Assembly: GCF_020400585.1 (NCBI RefSeq)
Contig: NZ_JAINVF010000028.1
Location: forward strand, 1-64,000
From: Streptomyces sp. NK08204
GTDB lineage: Bacteria > Actinomycetota > Actinomycetes > Streptomycetales > Streptomycetaceae
DNA: 64,000 bases
Reading direction: 5' to 3'
Every line of letters starts with the position of its first letter. Within the stretch, counting starts at the first letter, position 1. Under the pieces are notes generated by a model. It had not been told where the DNA came from. It made no database searches and saw nothing but the letters and a program-made list of their open reading frames with translations. Positions 52,950-61,430 of this stretch are shown one piece after another. The position numbers and the translations under genes were made by a program.

Positions 52950-53843
52950 TCAGGATCGGAGGCGGTCGAGGAAGTCGGCGATGAGCTGGGCGATCTGCGG
53001 CAGGCGGTCCTCCAGCGCGAAGTGCCCGGCCTCGATGAGGTGCAGTTCGGCGTCGGGCAGGTCGCGCAGGTAGGCGTGGGCCCCGGATACGAGGAAGAAC
53101 GGATCGCCGGTGCCCCAGGTGATCAGTGTCGGCGGTTGGTGCTCGCGGAGCCATCCCTGCCACGTCGGATAGGCCTCGACATTGCTGTGGTAGTCGTAAG
53201 CGAGAGCGAGCTGGGCCTGCTTGCGGCCGGGCTGTTCCAGGAAGTGTTGGTCCAGCAGCCATCCCTCCGGCGCCACCAGTTCGGGATCGGTGCTGCCGCC
53301 TTCGTACTGCGCCCGGGTGCTCTCCAGGGTGAGCAGGCCGGAGATGGTCTCCACGCTGCCCGGAGTGTCCGGTCTGAGGGCGATGAAGTCCCGGGCGGCA
53401 TCGGAGAGTCCTTCCTCGTAGGCGTTGCCGTTCTGGACGATCAGGCCGGTGACCGAGTCCGGGCGACGCAGGGCGAGACGGAACCCGACGGGTGCGCCGA
53501 AGTCGAAGAGGTACATGGCGAACCGGTTGAGCCCGAGTCGCTCGACGAAGCCCTCGACAATGTCGGCGAGCCGCTCGAAGGAGTAGGTGAATCCTTCCGG
53601 GGCGCGGGTGTGCCCGAACCCCGGATAGTCGGGGGCGATGAGCCGGTAGTGCGCGCCCAGGACGTCGATGAGGCGGCGGAACTGGTGCGAGGCGGAGGGG
53701 AAGCCGTGCAGCAGCAGCACGACCGGGGCGTCGGCCCGTTCCGGCAGGGACTCACGGTAGAAGACCTGCACACCGTCCACATCGACGGACCGGTGGGCGG
53801 TGCGGGCCGGGCCGGTCACGCGAGCCGTGGTTGAGGAGCCCAT
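52950..53843 (-). CDS. Alpha/beta hydrolase (epoxide hydrolase/haloalkane dehalogenase-like)
   Basis: A 297-residue cytoplasmic hydrolase. It has LLLHGFPSASHQFR (oxyanion), APDYPGFGHT, an Asp nucleophile at 114 in YLFDFGAP, an acid in WGTGDPFF and the catalytic His in EAGHFALED. An Asp nucleophile fits epoxide hydrolases and dehalogenases. ATG 53843 has GAGGGA upstream. It is divergent from a CGNR regulator, an arrangement also suggested at 25-29 kb, where an Asp-nucleophile hydrolase is near another CGNR gene. It is probably controlled by that regulator. Substrate unknown. Confidence 0.92.
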   Translation of the reverse strand: MGSSTTARVTGPARTAHRSVDVDGVQVFYRESLPERADAPVVLLLHGFPSASHQFRRLIDVLGAHYRLIAPDYPGFGHTRAPEGFTYSFERLADIVEGFVERLGLNRFAMYLFDFGAPVGFRLALRRPDSVTGLIVQNGNAYEEGLSDAARDFIALRPDTPGSVETISGLLTLESTRAQYEGGSTDPELVAPEGWLLDQHFLEQPGRKQAQLALAYDYHSNVEAYPTWQGWLREHQPPTLITWGTGDPFFLVSGAHAYLRDLPDAELHLIEAGHFALEDRLPQIAQLIADFLDRLRS

Positions 53844-53869
53844 CTCACATCCCTCTTTGGTTGGAATTC

Positions 53870-53930
53870 GCATTAGTCTCATGCTCGCACATCTAACGCG
53901 TCCAGCGGAAGATGTAGCATTAGAGCATGC
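53870..53930. promoter_or_regulatory. Repeated GCATTAG-N2/3-CATGC sites between hydrolase and CGNR genes
   Basis: GCATTAGTCTCATGC (53870-53884) and GCATTAGAGCATGC (53917-53930) are two copies of the same imperfect element; the second covers the CGNR start codon. Between them lies ACATCTAACGCG, which resembles a reversed copy. TAGCAT six bases before ATG 53927 could be a -10 box of a leaderless mRNA. Confidence 0.6.
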
Positions 53931-54514
53931 GTGACAGTGCGACACTGACCGGCGAGCCCCTGGCTTTGGACCTGGTCAACACCCGCCCGGCAGGTCCCGG
54001 TGGCCGGACCGACCTGCTCGGCACCCCGGGACAGCTGGCCGACTGGCTCGCACTGGAGGCCGACCGCCTCCCGCGGGCGCTGTGCGACCTGGCGCCGGCG
54101 CCCGGCGACCTCGCCGCCGTCCACACTGTCAGGGCGTACACCGAAGCCGTCGTTCGCGCGCTGCTCGACGGCGTCGCGCCCCCGGCCGCCGCTCTGCGCG
54201 GGCTCACCGAGGCACAGCGCGCCGCGCCGGCCGTACGGGAACTGGGATGGGACGGGAGCCGAGTCACGGCATCCGACTGCCGGACCGGGCCGTTGGGAGT
54301 CCGCCTCGCCGCCGTGCTGGCGGAGGCCGCGGCCGACCTGCTGACCGACCCCGCCGTCAGCAGGCTCAGGAAGTGCGAGGCCGACGACTGTGTCATGGTG
54401 TTCCTGCCCTCGCATCCCCGGCGCCGCTGGTGTTCGCCGACCCGGTGCGGCAATCGCGCCCGCGTCGCGCGGTACTACCAGCGCCACAAGTCTGCCGAGC
54501 CACCGGGAGCCTGA
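53927..54514 (+). CDS. CGNR zinc-finger (ABATE domain) transcriptional regulator
   Basis: A 195-residue protein with an ABATE-type N-terminal domain (TGEPLALDLVNTRPAGPGG onset) and a C-terminal zinc finger (KCEADDCVMVFLPSHP, then WCSPTRCGNRARVARYYQRH), with the family CGNR motif complete. There is no Shine-Dalgarno sequence before ATG 53927; a TAGCAT element suggests leaderless mRNA. It is divergent from an Asp-nucleophile hydrolase, with repeated GCATTAG elements between. It probably regulates itself and the hydrolase. Confidence 0.92.
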   Translation: MRDSATLTGEPLALDLVNTRPAGPGGRTDLLGTPGQLADWLALEADRLPRALCDLAPAPGDLAAVHTVRAYTEAVVRALLDGVAPPAAALRGLTEAQRAAPAVRELGWDGSRVTASDCRTGPLGVRLAAVLAEAAADLLTDPAVSRLRKCEADDCVMVFLPSHPRRRWCSPTRCGNRARVARYYQRHKSAEPPGA

Positions 54515-54642
54515 CAGCCGTCGCAGAAGGACACGAGCTGCGTGGAATCGTCCGCGTGGTGCCCTGCCGGGAGCCGTTTGCGGTCCACTTGTCGCCGTTT
54601 GGCTCTGCCGTCGGCGTCCGTCCGCTCGTTAGCCTGCCGTCC

Positions 54643-56028
54643 ATGCATGATCGTCTCGCCGCCGACCTGACAGACCTGTCGCGCCTGCTCGACCTGACCC
54701 GCGAACGTTCGCTGGCCGTCCTCGGAGGGCTGGCCGAGCGGCCGGTGATCCGGCCGGACTGGCTTGTGCAGCCTTCTGCGTTGCCCGACCGAGGCTGCGG
54801 CCTGGAGGCGGCGCTCGCGGAGTTCACCGAGAAGTGGGAACCGGGGTTGTCAGCGAGTGCCGGACCGCGCTATCTCGGCTTCGTCACCGGGGGCGCGACC
54901 CCGGCGGCGCTGGCTGGGGACTGGCTGACCTCGGCCGCCGATCAGAACGCGAACTCGTCGTTCGAGAACACCGGCCAGGAGCTGGAGCGGCAGACGGTCG
55001 CCTGGCTGCGGGAGCTGTTCGGCCTGAGCACGGCGCAGGACGGGGCGTTCGTCAGCGGCGCGACCATGTCGAACACCGTGGGGTTGGCCATCGCCCGGGA
55101 GTGGGTCGGTGAGCGGCGCGGCGTCTCGGTTTCCGAGCAGGGGCTCGCCGCGCTGGGGCCGGTGACGGTGCTGTCGGGCGCGGCGCACTCCAGCGTGTCC
55201 AAGGCGCTGTCGGTGCTCGGGCTGGGCCGTGACGCCTTGGTCTCCGTGCCGACCTTGGACGGCCGGGAGGCGGTGGACGTCGCGGCGCTCGAGCGTGAAC
55301 TGTCTGAGGCCGGCGGGCCGTGCATCGTGGTCGCCAACGCCGGCACGGTCAACACCGTCGATTTCGATGACCTCGGCGCCATCGCGCGACTCCGCGGGCG
55401 TTACGACTTCTGGCTGCATGTGGACGCTGCTTTCGGCGCCTTCGCCGCGCTCTCGCCCGAGCACGCGCATCTGGTGCAGGCACTGGATGCCGCCGACTCG
55501 GTGTGCGTGGATCTGCACAAGTGGCTCAACGTCCCTTACGACAGCGCCGTCCAGTTCACGCGGCGTCGGGACCTGCAGACCCGGGTTTTCCAGAACGCGG
55601 CGGCCTACCTCGGCCCGCTCGGCGAGACCCCGGATCTCGTGCACCTCACGCCGGAGAACTCGCACCGGCTGCGGGCCTTGGCGACCTGGTTCACGCTGCG
55701 CGCCTATGGTCGCGACGGCCACCGCGAGATCGTGGAGCGCTGCGTCAACGGTGCTCGGGTGTTCGGGGCGGCGGTGACGGCGAACCCGGCGCTGCGGCTG
55801 CTGGCCCCGGTCCGGTTGAACGTCGTGTGCTTCACCCTCGCGGAGGATCCGCGGCCCGACCGCCTCGCCGCGGTCATCCGGGAGGTCAGTGACGAGGTCT
55901 TCTTCACCCCGACTGTCTACCGAGGCGTCCCGGCGTTGCGGGCGGCGTTCAGCAACTGGCGGACCGAGCCCGAGGACGTCCAGCGAGCCGTCGACTCGCT
56001 GAACAAGGCAGTGTCGACGGCTCGCTGA
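54643..56028 (+). CDS. PLP-dependent decarboxylase family protein (group II type)
   Basis: A 461-residue fold-type I PLP enzyme. Features: GATMSNTVGLAIAREW (phosphate and ring contacts), GAAHSSVSKAL, HVDAAFGAFA (ring-nitrogen Asp) and the Schiff-base Lys in VDLHKWLNVPYD. These resemble glutamate/tyrosine/aromatic amino acid decarboxylases; the same fold also contains aminotransferase-like members. ATG 54643 lacks a clear ribosome site. The gene is 128 bp after the CGNR gene on the same strand. Substrate cannot be told from sequence by eye. Confidence 0.9.
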   Translation: MHDRLAADLTDLSRLLDLTRERSLAVLGGLAERPVIRPDWLVQPSALPDRGCGLEAALAEFTEKWEPGLSASAGPRYLGFVTGGATPAALAGDWLTSAADQNANSSFENTGQELERQTVAWLRELFGLSTAQDGAFVSGATMSNTVGLAIAREWVGERRGVSVSEQGLAALGPVTVLSGAAHSSVSKALSVLGLGRDALVSVPTLDGREAVDVAALERELSEAGGPCIVVANAGTVNTVDFDDLGAIARLRGRYDFWLHVDAAFGAFAALSPEHAHLVQALDAADSVCVDLHKWLNVPYDSAVQFTRRRDLQTRVFQNAAAYLGPLGETPDLVHLTPENSHRLRALATWFTLRAYGRDGHREIVERCVNGARVFGAAVTANPALRLLAPVRLNVVCFTLAEDPRPDRLAAVIREVSDEVFFTPTVYRGVPALRAAFSNWRTEPEDVQRAVDSLNKAVSTAR

Positions 56029-56556
56029 CGGAGAGCCCGAGAACTCGAGGCAGGAGCCGCCCGTCACGGGTTCTCGGACGTGTGCCGGTCGGCTCCCGGT
56101 GCGCTCGGTCACGCCGGGTTCGCGTCGTTGCCGCTGACGCGACCCGCGCCGGCTTGTTGCAGGCCACGTCGGGGATGGTGCTCAGCCGCTTCACGCCGAA
56201 GAGGCGCTGGTGGTCCGCGACGCACTGGAAGCGGTTCACCAGCGTGTCTCCACTCCGTTCTTCACCGTGATCGCAACACCGTCGAGCGACTGATCAACCG
56301 GCTGAAGGACTGGCGCGGCCTCGCCACCCGCTTCGGCAAGGCGCCCGAGAGCTACCTCGCTGGCCTCGAACTCGCGCCTCGATGATCCGGTTCGGACATC
56401 TCCTGCCAGCAGCCGATGGATCACGACATCACACAGGCCCCAGCCGCCTGGCAGGTCGCGGACACGGTGCCGGCCCGGCTCGCGGTAGCCGGCGAGGGCC
56501 GCGACGACATCGCCCTGGCCAGTGCGACAGCCGGTGTCGCCTCGTAAGCTGCCACC
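56029..56556. other. Intergenic region with transposase relic
   Basis: It holds an 8-bp inverted repeat CCGAGAAC/GTTCTCGG (56037-56077), a possible terminator of the decarboxylase gene, and the transposase relic below. Nothing else is recognised. Confidence 0.5.
56257..56385 (+). mobile_element. IS5-type transposase C-terminal relic
   Basis: A short frame reads HRDRNTVERLINRLKDWRGL, ATRFGKAPESYLAGLEL, the conserved end of many IS5-group transposases. Everything upstream is missing or out of frame. It is a dead remnant. Confidence 0.75.
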
Positions 56557-57198
56557 ATGACGGAGATCCACGCCCCAACGCCCCGCGACGCCTTCGAGCT
56601 GCTCATGGCCGGTAACCAGCGCTTCGTCTCCGGCACCCCCGAGCACCCGAACCAGGACGCCACCCGCCGCACCGAGATCGCACCGTCCCAGCAGCCCTTC
56701 GCCGTGCTGTTCGGGTGCTCCGACTCCCGGCTGGCCGCCGAGATCATCTTCGACCGCGGCCTGGGCGACCTGTTCGTGGTGCGCACCGCCGGGCACGTCG
56801 CTGGTACCGAGGTGCTCGGAAGCATCGAGTTCGGCGTGAGCGTCCTCAACGCGCCGCTGGTCGTCGTTCTCGGCCATGACTCGTGCGGCGCCGTCGCCGC
56901 GGCCTGCTCCGCCCTGAAGGACGGGCAGACGCCGGGCGGCTTCGTCCGTGACGTCGTCGAACGGGTGACCCCGAGCGTGCTGGCAGCCCGCGCCGCCGGA
57001 CGCGACACGGCCGAGGAGATCCTGGCCGAGCACATCGAGCACACCGTGGACCTGCTGCTGGAACGCTCCCGCGTACTGACCGAGCGGGTGGCCGCCGGCC
57101 GCCTCGGCGTGGTGGGGCTTTCCTACCGCCTGGCCGACGGCAGTGCACAGTTCGTCGCCGCCCGTGGCCTTGACACCCCGGTTTCTACCGGGTGCTGA
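56557..57198 (+). CDS. Beta-carbonic anhydrase
   Basis: A 213-residue enzyme that interconverts CO2 and bicarbonate. The zinc site is visible: Cys, Asp and Arg in GCSDSR, and His and Cys in GHDSCGA. The GNQRFVSG start and TAGHVAGTEVLGSIEFGV segment are typical. The length fits. ATG 56557 has no strong ribosome site. It stands alone on its strand. Confidence 0.94.
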   Translation: MTEIHAPTPRDAFELLMAGNQRFVSGTPEHPNQDATRRTEIAPSQQPFAVLFGCSDSRLAAEIIFDRGLGDLFVVRTAGHVAGTEVLGSIEFGVSVLNAPLVVVLGHDSCGAVAAACSALKDGQTPGGFVRDVVERVTPSVLAARAAGRDTAEEILAEHIEHTVDLLLERSRVLTERVAAGRLGVVGLSYRLADGSAQFVAARGLDTPVSTGC

Positions 57199-57420
57199 CC
57201 ATCCGCTCACAGAGCCGACCATGCGCCCAGTCACCCGCCCCGCGCCGACCTGGCGGGGGGGCGCAGGCTGGACAGTGGCCGGGGCTGGAAGCGGCGACAG
57301 CGAGGACCGGCGGCACGAGCCGTGCCCGGTTCGCCAGAGTGGTGGGCGCTCGGCCGAGCCCGTCAGGAATCCGCCCGGCCCCGTCCTCCTGGAGCAGTGA
57401 GGGAACGGCGTCGGTGCTGG

Positions 57421-58398
57421 TCACACGGTGGGGCGGGGTCCTGCGGCACGGCGGAGCCGGTTGGCGATCGCCAGTCCCAGCCCCTCCTCTGATGGCAAGG
57501 ATGCAACGATGAGGTCGCACCCCTGCTGGTCGAGTTCGCGCAGAAACCCGTACAGCCCGCGCGCGTAGGCGGCTGGCGAAGCGGGGACCGCCACCACGGC
57601 GTGCGCCTTCACGGGAGCGTCGGCGAAGGAGGCAGGCAGGAAGACGCCCACTCGGTGTCCCAGCTCCTGAGCGAGTTCCGCTTCCGTGACGACCTTCTCG
57701 GGCTCGACAAGGACGACCCGCGCACGCGGTGCGTAGTGGGACGGATGCTGGCCCGGCACTCGAACGTGGCTGGTCGAGGGGACCGTGAGCGGGTATCCCA
57801 GCACCGCTTCCAGGTCCTCGCGTGTCACCCCGCCGGGGCGCAGGATGGTCGGGATCCTGCCGGTGGCGTCGACGATGGTGGACTCGACGCCGACCTGGCA
57901 GGGGCCACCGTCCAGCACGAAGTCGACGGCGTCGCCGAGCTCGGCGCGGACGTGGTTCGCGGTTGTGGGGCTGACCTGGCCGAAGCGGTTGGCGGACGGG
58001 GCCGTGATGCCGCCGCCGAAGGCGACCAGCAGTGCGAGTGCGACGGGGTGGTCGGGCACGCGCACGGCGACCGTCTCCAGGCCACCGGTCGCTTCCAGCG
58101 GTACGCGGGGACCGCGGCGCAGGACCAGCGTGAGGGGCCCCGGCCAGAAGTGTTCGGCCAGCAGGCGGGCCGCCTGGGGCACATCCTCGACCCAGTTGTC
58201 CAGGTTCTCCGCGCTGTCGATGTGGACGATCAGCGGGTGGGAGGGCGGGCGTCCCTTGACCTGGAAGATACGCGCGACTGCGGCGGGATCCTCTGCGTTG
58301 GCACCCAGTCCGTACACGGTCTCGGTCGGCAGGGCCACCAGCCCTCCGGCGCGCAGGACACCAGCTGCCTTCTCGATGTCATTGGTGCTTGCCGTCAC
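57421..58398 (-). CDS. Threonylcarbamoyl-AMP synthase (Sua5/YrdC family)
   Basis: A 325-residue protein that makes threonylcarbamoyl-AMP for the t6A modification of tRNA. The YrdC domain (residues about 10-200) shows LPTETVYGLGANA, KGRPPSHPLIVH, FWPGPLTLVL, APSANRFGQVSPT and STIVDATG; a Sua5-type C-terminal domain follows (PSHYAPRARVVLVEPEKV). The domain combination is that of Sua5 rather than short TsaC. It begins with GTG behind AGAGGA. Streptomycetes usually have another copy near the prfA/glyA region, so this may be a paralogue. Confidence 0.93.
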   Translation of the reverse strand: MTASTNDIEKAAGVLRAGGLVALPTETVYGLGANAEDPAAVARIFQVKGRPPSHPLIVHIDSAENLDNWVEDVPQAARLLAEHFWPGPLTLVLRRGPRVPLEATGGLETVAVRVPDHPVALALLVAFGGGITAPSANRFGQVSPTTANHVRAELGDAVDFVLDGGPCQVGVESTIVDATGRIPTILRPGGVTREDLEAVLGYPLTVPSTSHVRVPGQHPSHYAPRARVVLVEPEKVVTEAELAQELGHRVGVFLPASFADAPVKAHAVVAVPASPAAYARGLYGFLRELDQQGCDLIVASLPSEEGLGLAIANRLRRAAGPRPTV

Positions 58399-58578
58399 CC
58401 TCGAATCCTCTCATTGTTCCGCGTGCCGACTTGCCGGCGTCGCGCCGCATGACGACGAGCGCACGGCAGACGACACCGATGGTGCCAGTACACGGCAAAG
58501 CCATACGGCTGGGCCGTGTCCGGCCTCTCATGTGACAGAGGCGGATGGAGACGGCGGTCCTGTCTGTTTGCTGAGGGG

Positions 58579-59148
58579 TTACAGAGGCGCCAGCTCCACC
58601 CTGCCTGTGAACCGGCCACCCACTTGACCGGCGAGCCAATGGACGCGGGCGATCTGATCGCCGTTCCGGTTCCGGACGTGCACGTGGATGGTGTGGTCCT
58701 GCGACGGATCGTCCTGGTAGAGGTCCCGGGAATTCACTGTCAGCGTGAGGTACGCGTACTTCTGCGAGATCGCCTCCAGTCCCGCTTCGGGAACAGCGGG
58801 CCATGCGTTCAGATCCCACCGAACAGCCGCGGGATCCGGCCCAAGAGCGGCGATGAAGGGCTCGGCGCGATCTAGCGGACGACCCCAGTCGAACACTCGG
58901 ATCGGCAGGTGATCTGCAGGGTTGTCGCCGGCCTCCGACGAGCCGTGTTCCTTGCCGGCCAACGCCCACCATTCGAGGTCGGGCAGTACGTGACGTACTT
59001 GTGCCAGGACATCCGACGACCTGATCACGGCTTCGAAGTCGACCTCTCCCTGACCGATGTCTGCCATGCCCAGCAAGGTGCGCACCGCACGTATCGCTTC
59101 AGGGAGGTCGGCTGTTGTGAGGACAGCAGCCGCAGCGGAGTTACTCAT
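58579..59148 (-). CDS. Hypothetical protein (189 aa)
   Basis: Unrecognised. No signal peptide or membrane helix. The sequence looks like a globular alpha/beta protein (RVFDWGRPLDRAEPFIAALG; YAYLTLTVNSRDLYQDDPSQ; HTIHVHVRNRNGDQIARVHW). ATG 59148 is chosen; an ATG at 59169 is possible, and neither has a strong ribosome site. Codon use is normal for the region. It is isolated from neighbours. Confidence 0.75.
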   Translation of the reverse strand: MSNSAAAAVLTTADLPEAIRAVRTLLGMADIGQGEVDFEAVIRSSDVLAQVRHVLPDLEWWALAGKEHGSSEAGDNPADHLPIRVFDWGRPLDRAEPFIAALGPDPAAVRWDLNAWPAVPEAGLEAISQKYAYLTLTVNSRDLYQDDPSQDHTIHVHVRNRNGDQIARVHWLAGQVGGRFTGRVELAPL

Positions 59149-59927
59149 CCCGGAACCATAAGACGGCATTCACAAGCGGGGCGAGGCCGGAGTCCTGATC
59201 GAAGGGCTCGCCGGGGCGCCCGAGGCCGGGGCCGGCCCAGGTGGAGCGGCTGGAGCGGGAGCTGGAGCGTGGTCCGCACGGGGGGCCGGTCATTGGATCC
59301 GGCCCGCCCGCAGATAGGTTCACATCAGGGGCAGTTGCTGACGTCGCCCGCGAACGCCTCGGTGGCCGCAGCACCGTGCTCGGGGATCCCGGATGGAAAA
59401 TCCGAACGACGTGTTCCGGCGGGTGAGTGGAGCTGACAGCCCATGTCTTCGCTGTAACGCCCATGCGCGCACCACCGTTGGGAAATCCTCCGGCCCCAGC
59501 CCGCCCGTCCAGCCGCCCGACCCCGCGCCCGTCGCGCAGCAGCCCGCCGCCGGACAGACGACGTAGACGCCGGGCCCAGCCACCGCCCGAGCAAGCGGCC
59601 CAGGAACACGGCCGACGAGGGGTGTTCACGCAGCTCGGACATGTGGCAGGTCGCCCTTGCTTCCCTTCCCGTCCTCAAGTGCCGACGACGGTGGGGATAT
59701 CGCGGGCCATTCGTACGAGGTTGTCAGGCCCTTCGACTGCTTGCCACTGCCGTTCTCCTGCCCCCCAGGGCGACCGCATCCGGCCACACCCATGCGCTGC
59801 CCGGAGCGACCCACCAGATTCGATGTGTCCCTGTCAAAATCATTGAAAAGCCATGTGACATGTGCCATTTTACATCGCAGCCCGTCGCGGACGGGACCCC
59901 CTACTCCTCCCATCCCAGGAGTGAACT
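59149..59927. other. Intergenic region without a recognisable gene
   Basis: About 780 bp in which I support no gene. An AT-rich block at 59825-59880, unusual for this DNA, probably holds the promoter of the protease gene at 59928. Confidence 0.5.
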
Positions 59928-60866
59928 GTGCGAGCCATGGCCGTCACCACTGCCCTGCTCATCGCCGCCATCGCGGCCTCTCCCGCCCAGGCCTCCCAGG
60001 CCGATCCCAAACCGGGCCACGTCTTTGCGGACCCGGGCCAGCGCCCGGCCCACGGCGATGTCAAAGTCGCTCCCGGCGCGACCGGGACGACCGGAGGCAA
60101 GCTGGAGTCACGCATCCTGCCGGTCGTCCACGACTGCAGCCCGTCGCTGCGGATCCGCGCCCAGGAGATGACCGCCGACCAGCTGACGGCGACCTGCGTG
60201 AGCCTGGCGAACCAGGACGCTTACTTCCACAGCGTGGTCAAGGACTCGGGGCCGGTCGCGAACGACTACAACACCATGCTGGAGGTCGACGTCTTCAACT
60301 CAAGCGCCGACTACAAGGCCTACGCGGGGAAGATCTACGGCATCGACACGAACAACGGCGGCATGTACCTGGAGGGAGACCCCGCCAAGACGGGCAACCA
60401 GCCGCGGTTCATATGCTACGAGCGCACCGATGTGAGCCCCGGCTGGCAGATCTGGAACCTCAACCACGAGTACACCCACTACCTCGACGGCCGCTTCGAC
60501 CTGTACGGCGACTTCAACGCCAGCCAGACCACCCCCACCGTGTGGTGGGGCGAGGGCATCGCGGAGTACATCTCCTACTCCTACCGCGGTGTCACCTACT
60601 CCAATGCGCTGGCTGAGGCCGGCAAGCACACGTACTCCCTGCGCACGCTGTTCGACACCACCTACGACAACAGTGACGTCAACCGCACCTACAACTGGGG
60701 CTACCTCGCCGTCCGCTACATGAACGAGAGCCACCCGGCCGACGTCTCCACGGTCCTCGGCTACTACCGCACCGGAAACTGGACCGCCGCCCGTTCCTTC
60801 CTCACCTCGCTGGACTACGAGAGCGACTGGAACGCCTGGCTGACGGCCGTAGCGGCGGTCGCCTGA
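59928..60866 (+). CDS. Short secreted M9 (collagenase-like) metalloprotease
   Basis: A 312-residue secreted zinc protease. GTG 59928 follows AGGAG. The signal peptide ends near AQA/SQA at residues 20-23. The catalytic domain has HEYTH (zinc His pair and base Glu) in NHEYTHYLDGRFDLYGDF and the third ligand Glu in WWGEGIAEYIS, as in bacterial collagenases. Full-size M9 enzymes have a long activator domain and often collagen-binding repeats; these are missing, so the protein is nearly a bare catalytic domain. Terminator hairpin follows. Confidence 0.9.
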   Translation: MRAMAVTTALLIAAIAASPAQASQADPKPGHVFADPGQRPAHGDVKVAPGATGTTGGKLESRILPVVHDCSPSLRIRAQEMTADQLTATCVSLANQDAYFHSVVKDSGPVANDYNTMLEVDVFNSSADYKAYAGKIYGIDTNNGGMYLEGDPAKTGNQPRFICYERTDVSPGWQIWNLNHEYTHYLDGRFDLYGDFNASQTTPTVWWGEGIAEYISYSYRGVTYSNALAEAGKHTYSLRTLFDTTYDNSDVNRTYNWGYLAVRYMNESHPADVSTVLGYYRTGNWTAARSFLTSLDYESDWNAWLTAVAAVA

Positions 60867-60927
60867 CCCTCGCCCGCTGCGGCCGGACTCGCCCCCCGCA
60901 GGCACTGAAGGACTCCTGAACGACGAA

Positions 60928-60960
60928 GATCCCGACCGGTCGAGAAGATCGGTCGGGATC
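60928..60960. terminator. Strong hairpin terminator after the M9 protease gene
   Basis: Perfect 11-bp stem GATCCCGACCG/CGGTCGGGATC with an 11-base loop, 62 bp after the stop codon. Confidence 0.8.
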
Positions 60961-60974
60961 TGTCACTGTTCCTG

Positions 60975-61320
60975 ACCTGGCTCAGGAACAGTCGGACGAC
61001 GTGTACCAACGAGTTGGTGCGTGATTCTTCCGCTCCACCATCACGCGCGCCGCCGAGGAGATACGAACTCTCCTGGCCCAGCAGGGCTGACGCGACCGCC
61101 GCCCGCAACGAAGGCATCGCCGTCGTACGACCCGGGCAAGCCTCGCCAGGAAGAGCAAGACCTCCGTGCTGCGATGTGCCGGCTCCGGTAGCTCCCCGGC
61201 CATGAAGTTGGCTACGTCGCCCTTGTCGGCCGCGGGCGAGTGGATCAAGGCTCGCAGGAGCCGGCCGTCGTAGACGAGACGCAGTCGTGGCGCGTCGTGG
61301 TCGTGGCGCGTCGTGGTCAA
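60975..61320 (-). pseudogene. Unrecognised relic in two frames
   Basis: On the minus strand ATG 61320 opens a protein-like segment (PRLRLVYDGRLLRALIHSP; DVANFMAGELPEPAHRSTEV) which near 61140 continues in another frame (SLRAAVASALLGQESSYLLG; NSLVHVVRLFLSQVRNS). Both parts have coding-like composition. I recognise neither. It may be a frameshifted small gene. Confidence 0.35.
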
Positions 61321-61430
61321 CAGTCAACCCCCCGCCTGCGCCGGGAGTCGGTCACTGGCCAGTGACCGACTCCGGGCGCAGGCTTCGGGCCGTTCCCGGC
61401 CGGCGGCAACCACTCCGACAGGCCGTCTGG

